64,000 bases of DNA, taken from assembly GCA_012295275.1 (NCBI GenBank), contig CM022668.1, positions 10,580,486 to 10,644,485 of the forward strand. The letters are read 5' to 3'. A program made the translations under genes and the position numbers. The stretch comes from Chrysomallon squamiferum (taxonomy: Eukaryota; Mollusca; Gastropoda; Neomphalida; Peltospiridae). Within the stretch, counting starts at the first letter, position 1, and each line of letters begins with the position of its first letter. A model generated the notes under the pieces. That model was not told where the DNA came from and did no database searches. It worked only from the letters and a program-made list of their open reading frames with translations. Below are positions 63,546 through 64,000 of the stretch, piece by piece.

Positions 63546-64000
63546 GTAAAAAATTCACCATGTATCTCTGTCAGTCAGTCAGTCGATCTGTTTTTCTGTC
63601 ATTCTTTATTTCTCCCTTCCTATCTGTCTTTTTGACTGTCTGCTTACCTGTGTGTCTGGCTGTCCGTCCGTCCGTCTGTCCGTCTGTCCCTCTGTCTGTC
63701 TGTCTGAATCTATGCATATGTATGTATCGATATCTATAATGTATATCTAAATCTGACTATCTGTATCTATTATATATCTGTCTGTGTGTTTATCTATCTT
63801 TATTTCTCTCTTTGTGTATATCCAGCTATCTATCTATATTTTTTCATTTTATGTACCTAGTTAATTCATTGTTTTTTACTGTGTGTCTCTGAGTCTGATA
63901 ATTAATGTGTCTGTATCTACGTTTCTCTACTTGACTGACTGTGTTATCTCATTACTAACTGAGAATTTATCTTTATACAGTGAATTTATACCAGCGAGTT

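Overview
The window is AT-rich animal (eukaryotic) DNA with short exons separated by introns that are full of microsatellites: long (TC)n/(GA)n, (AC)n, (TAA)n, (TACA)n and (TAGA)n tracts. The gene families suggest a lophotrochozoan, most likely a mollusc, because MEGF-type EGF repeats, F-type lectin modules and receptor tyrosine phosphatases are combined in one protein. The species cannot be fixed from the sequence alone.

The window is built around one multi-copy receptor family. The complete ectodomain is a signal peptide, one short EGF-like exon (E1), a two-exon F-type (fucolectin-like) lectin domain ending in CEVEVFG, and a run of MEGF/Draper-type EGF exons (E2 to E9). Every ectodomain exon is symmetric, phase 1-1. 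Two kinds of membrane anchor and tail follow. One leads to a cytoplasmic protein tyrosine phosphatase (PTP). The other leads to a tail of about 95 residues with an ITAM-like pair, YxxL-x9-YxxI.

Layout. (1) 429-17317, minus: RPTP copy A. Its PTP D1 is complete, its D2 is a degenerate pseudophosphatase, and it has four good EGF exons but a decayed 5' end. An ITAM-type membrane/tail cassette (13569-14336) sits inside one of its introns. (2) 18558-18606, plus: an orphan signal-peptide exon. (3) 18953-26488: a rearranged, circularly permuted Ty3/gypsy retroelement with inverted ends and a 4-bp target duplication. (4) 27672-36216, minus: ITAM-tailed copy B, with several broken exons. (5) About 38041-38290, plus: a second, decayed orphan exon 1. 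(6) 39721-46410, minus: ITAM-tailed copy C, nearly complete but with an in-frame TAG in E5 and no visible 5' exons. (7) 49139 to the window end, plus: RPTP copy D, whose 18 exons give 844 uninterrupted codons from signal peptide through the D1 catalytic loop; it continues past the window.

If expressed, the two receptor types would see the same class of ligand but signal oppositely. ITAM tails would recruit SH2 kinases, and the PTP tails would remove phosphotyrosine. This resembles paired activating/inhibitory immune receptors, and also Draper, which is an EGF-repeat receptor with an ITAM. Copy D looks functional. A, B and C each carry at least one disabling change in this sequence, yet all three ITAM tails are open throughout.
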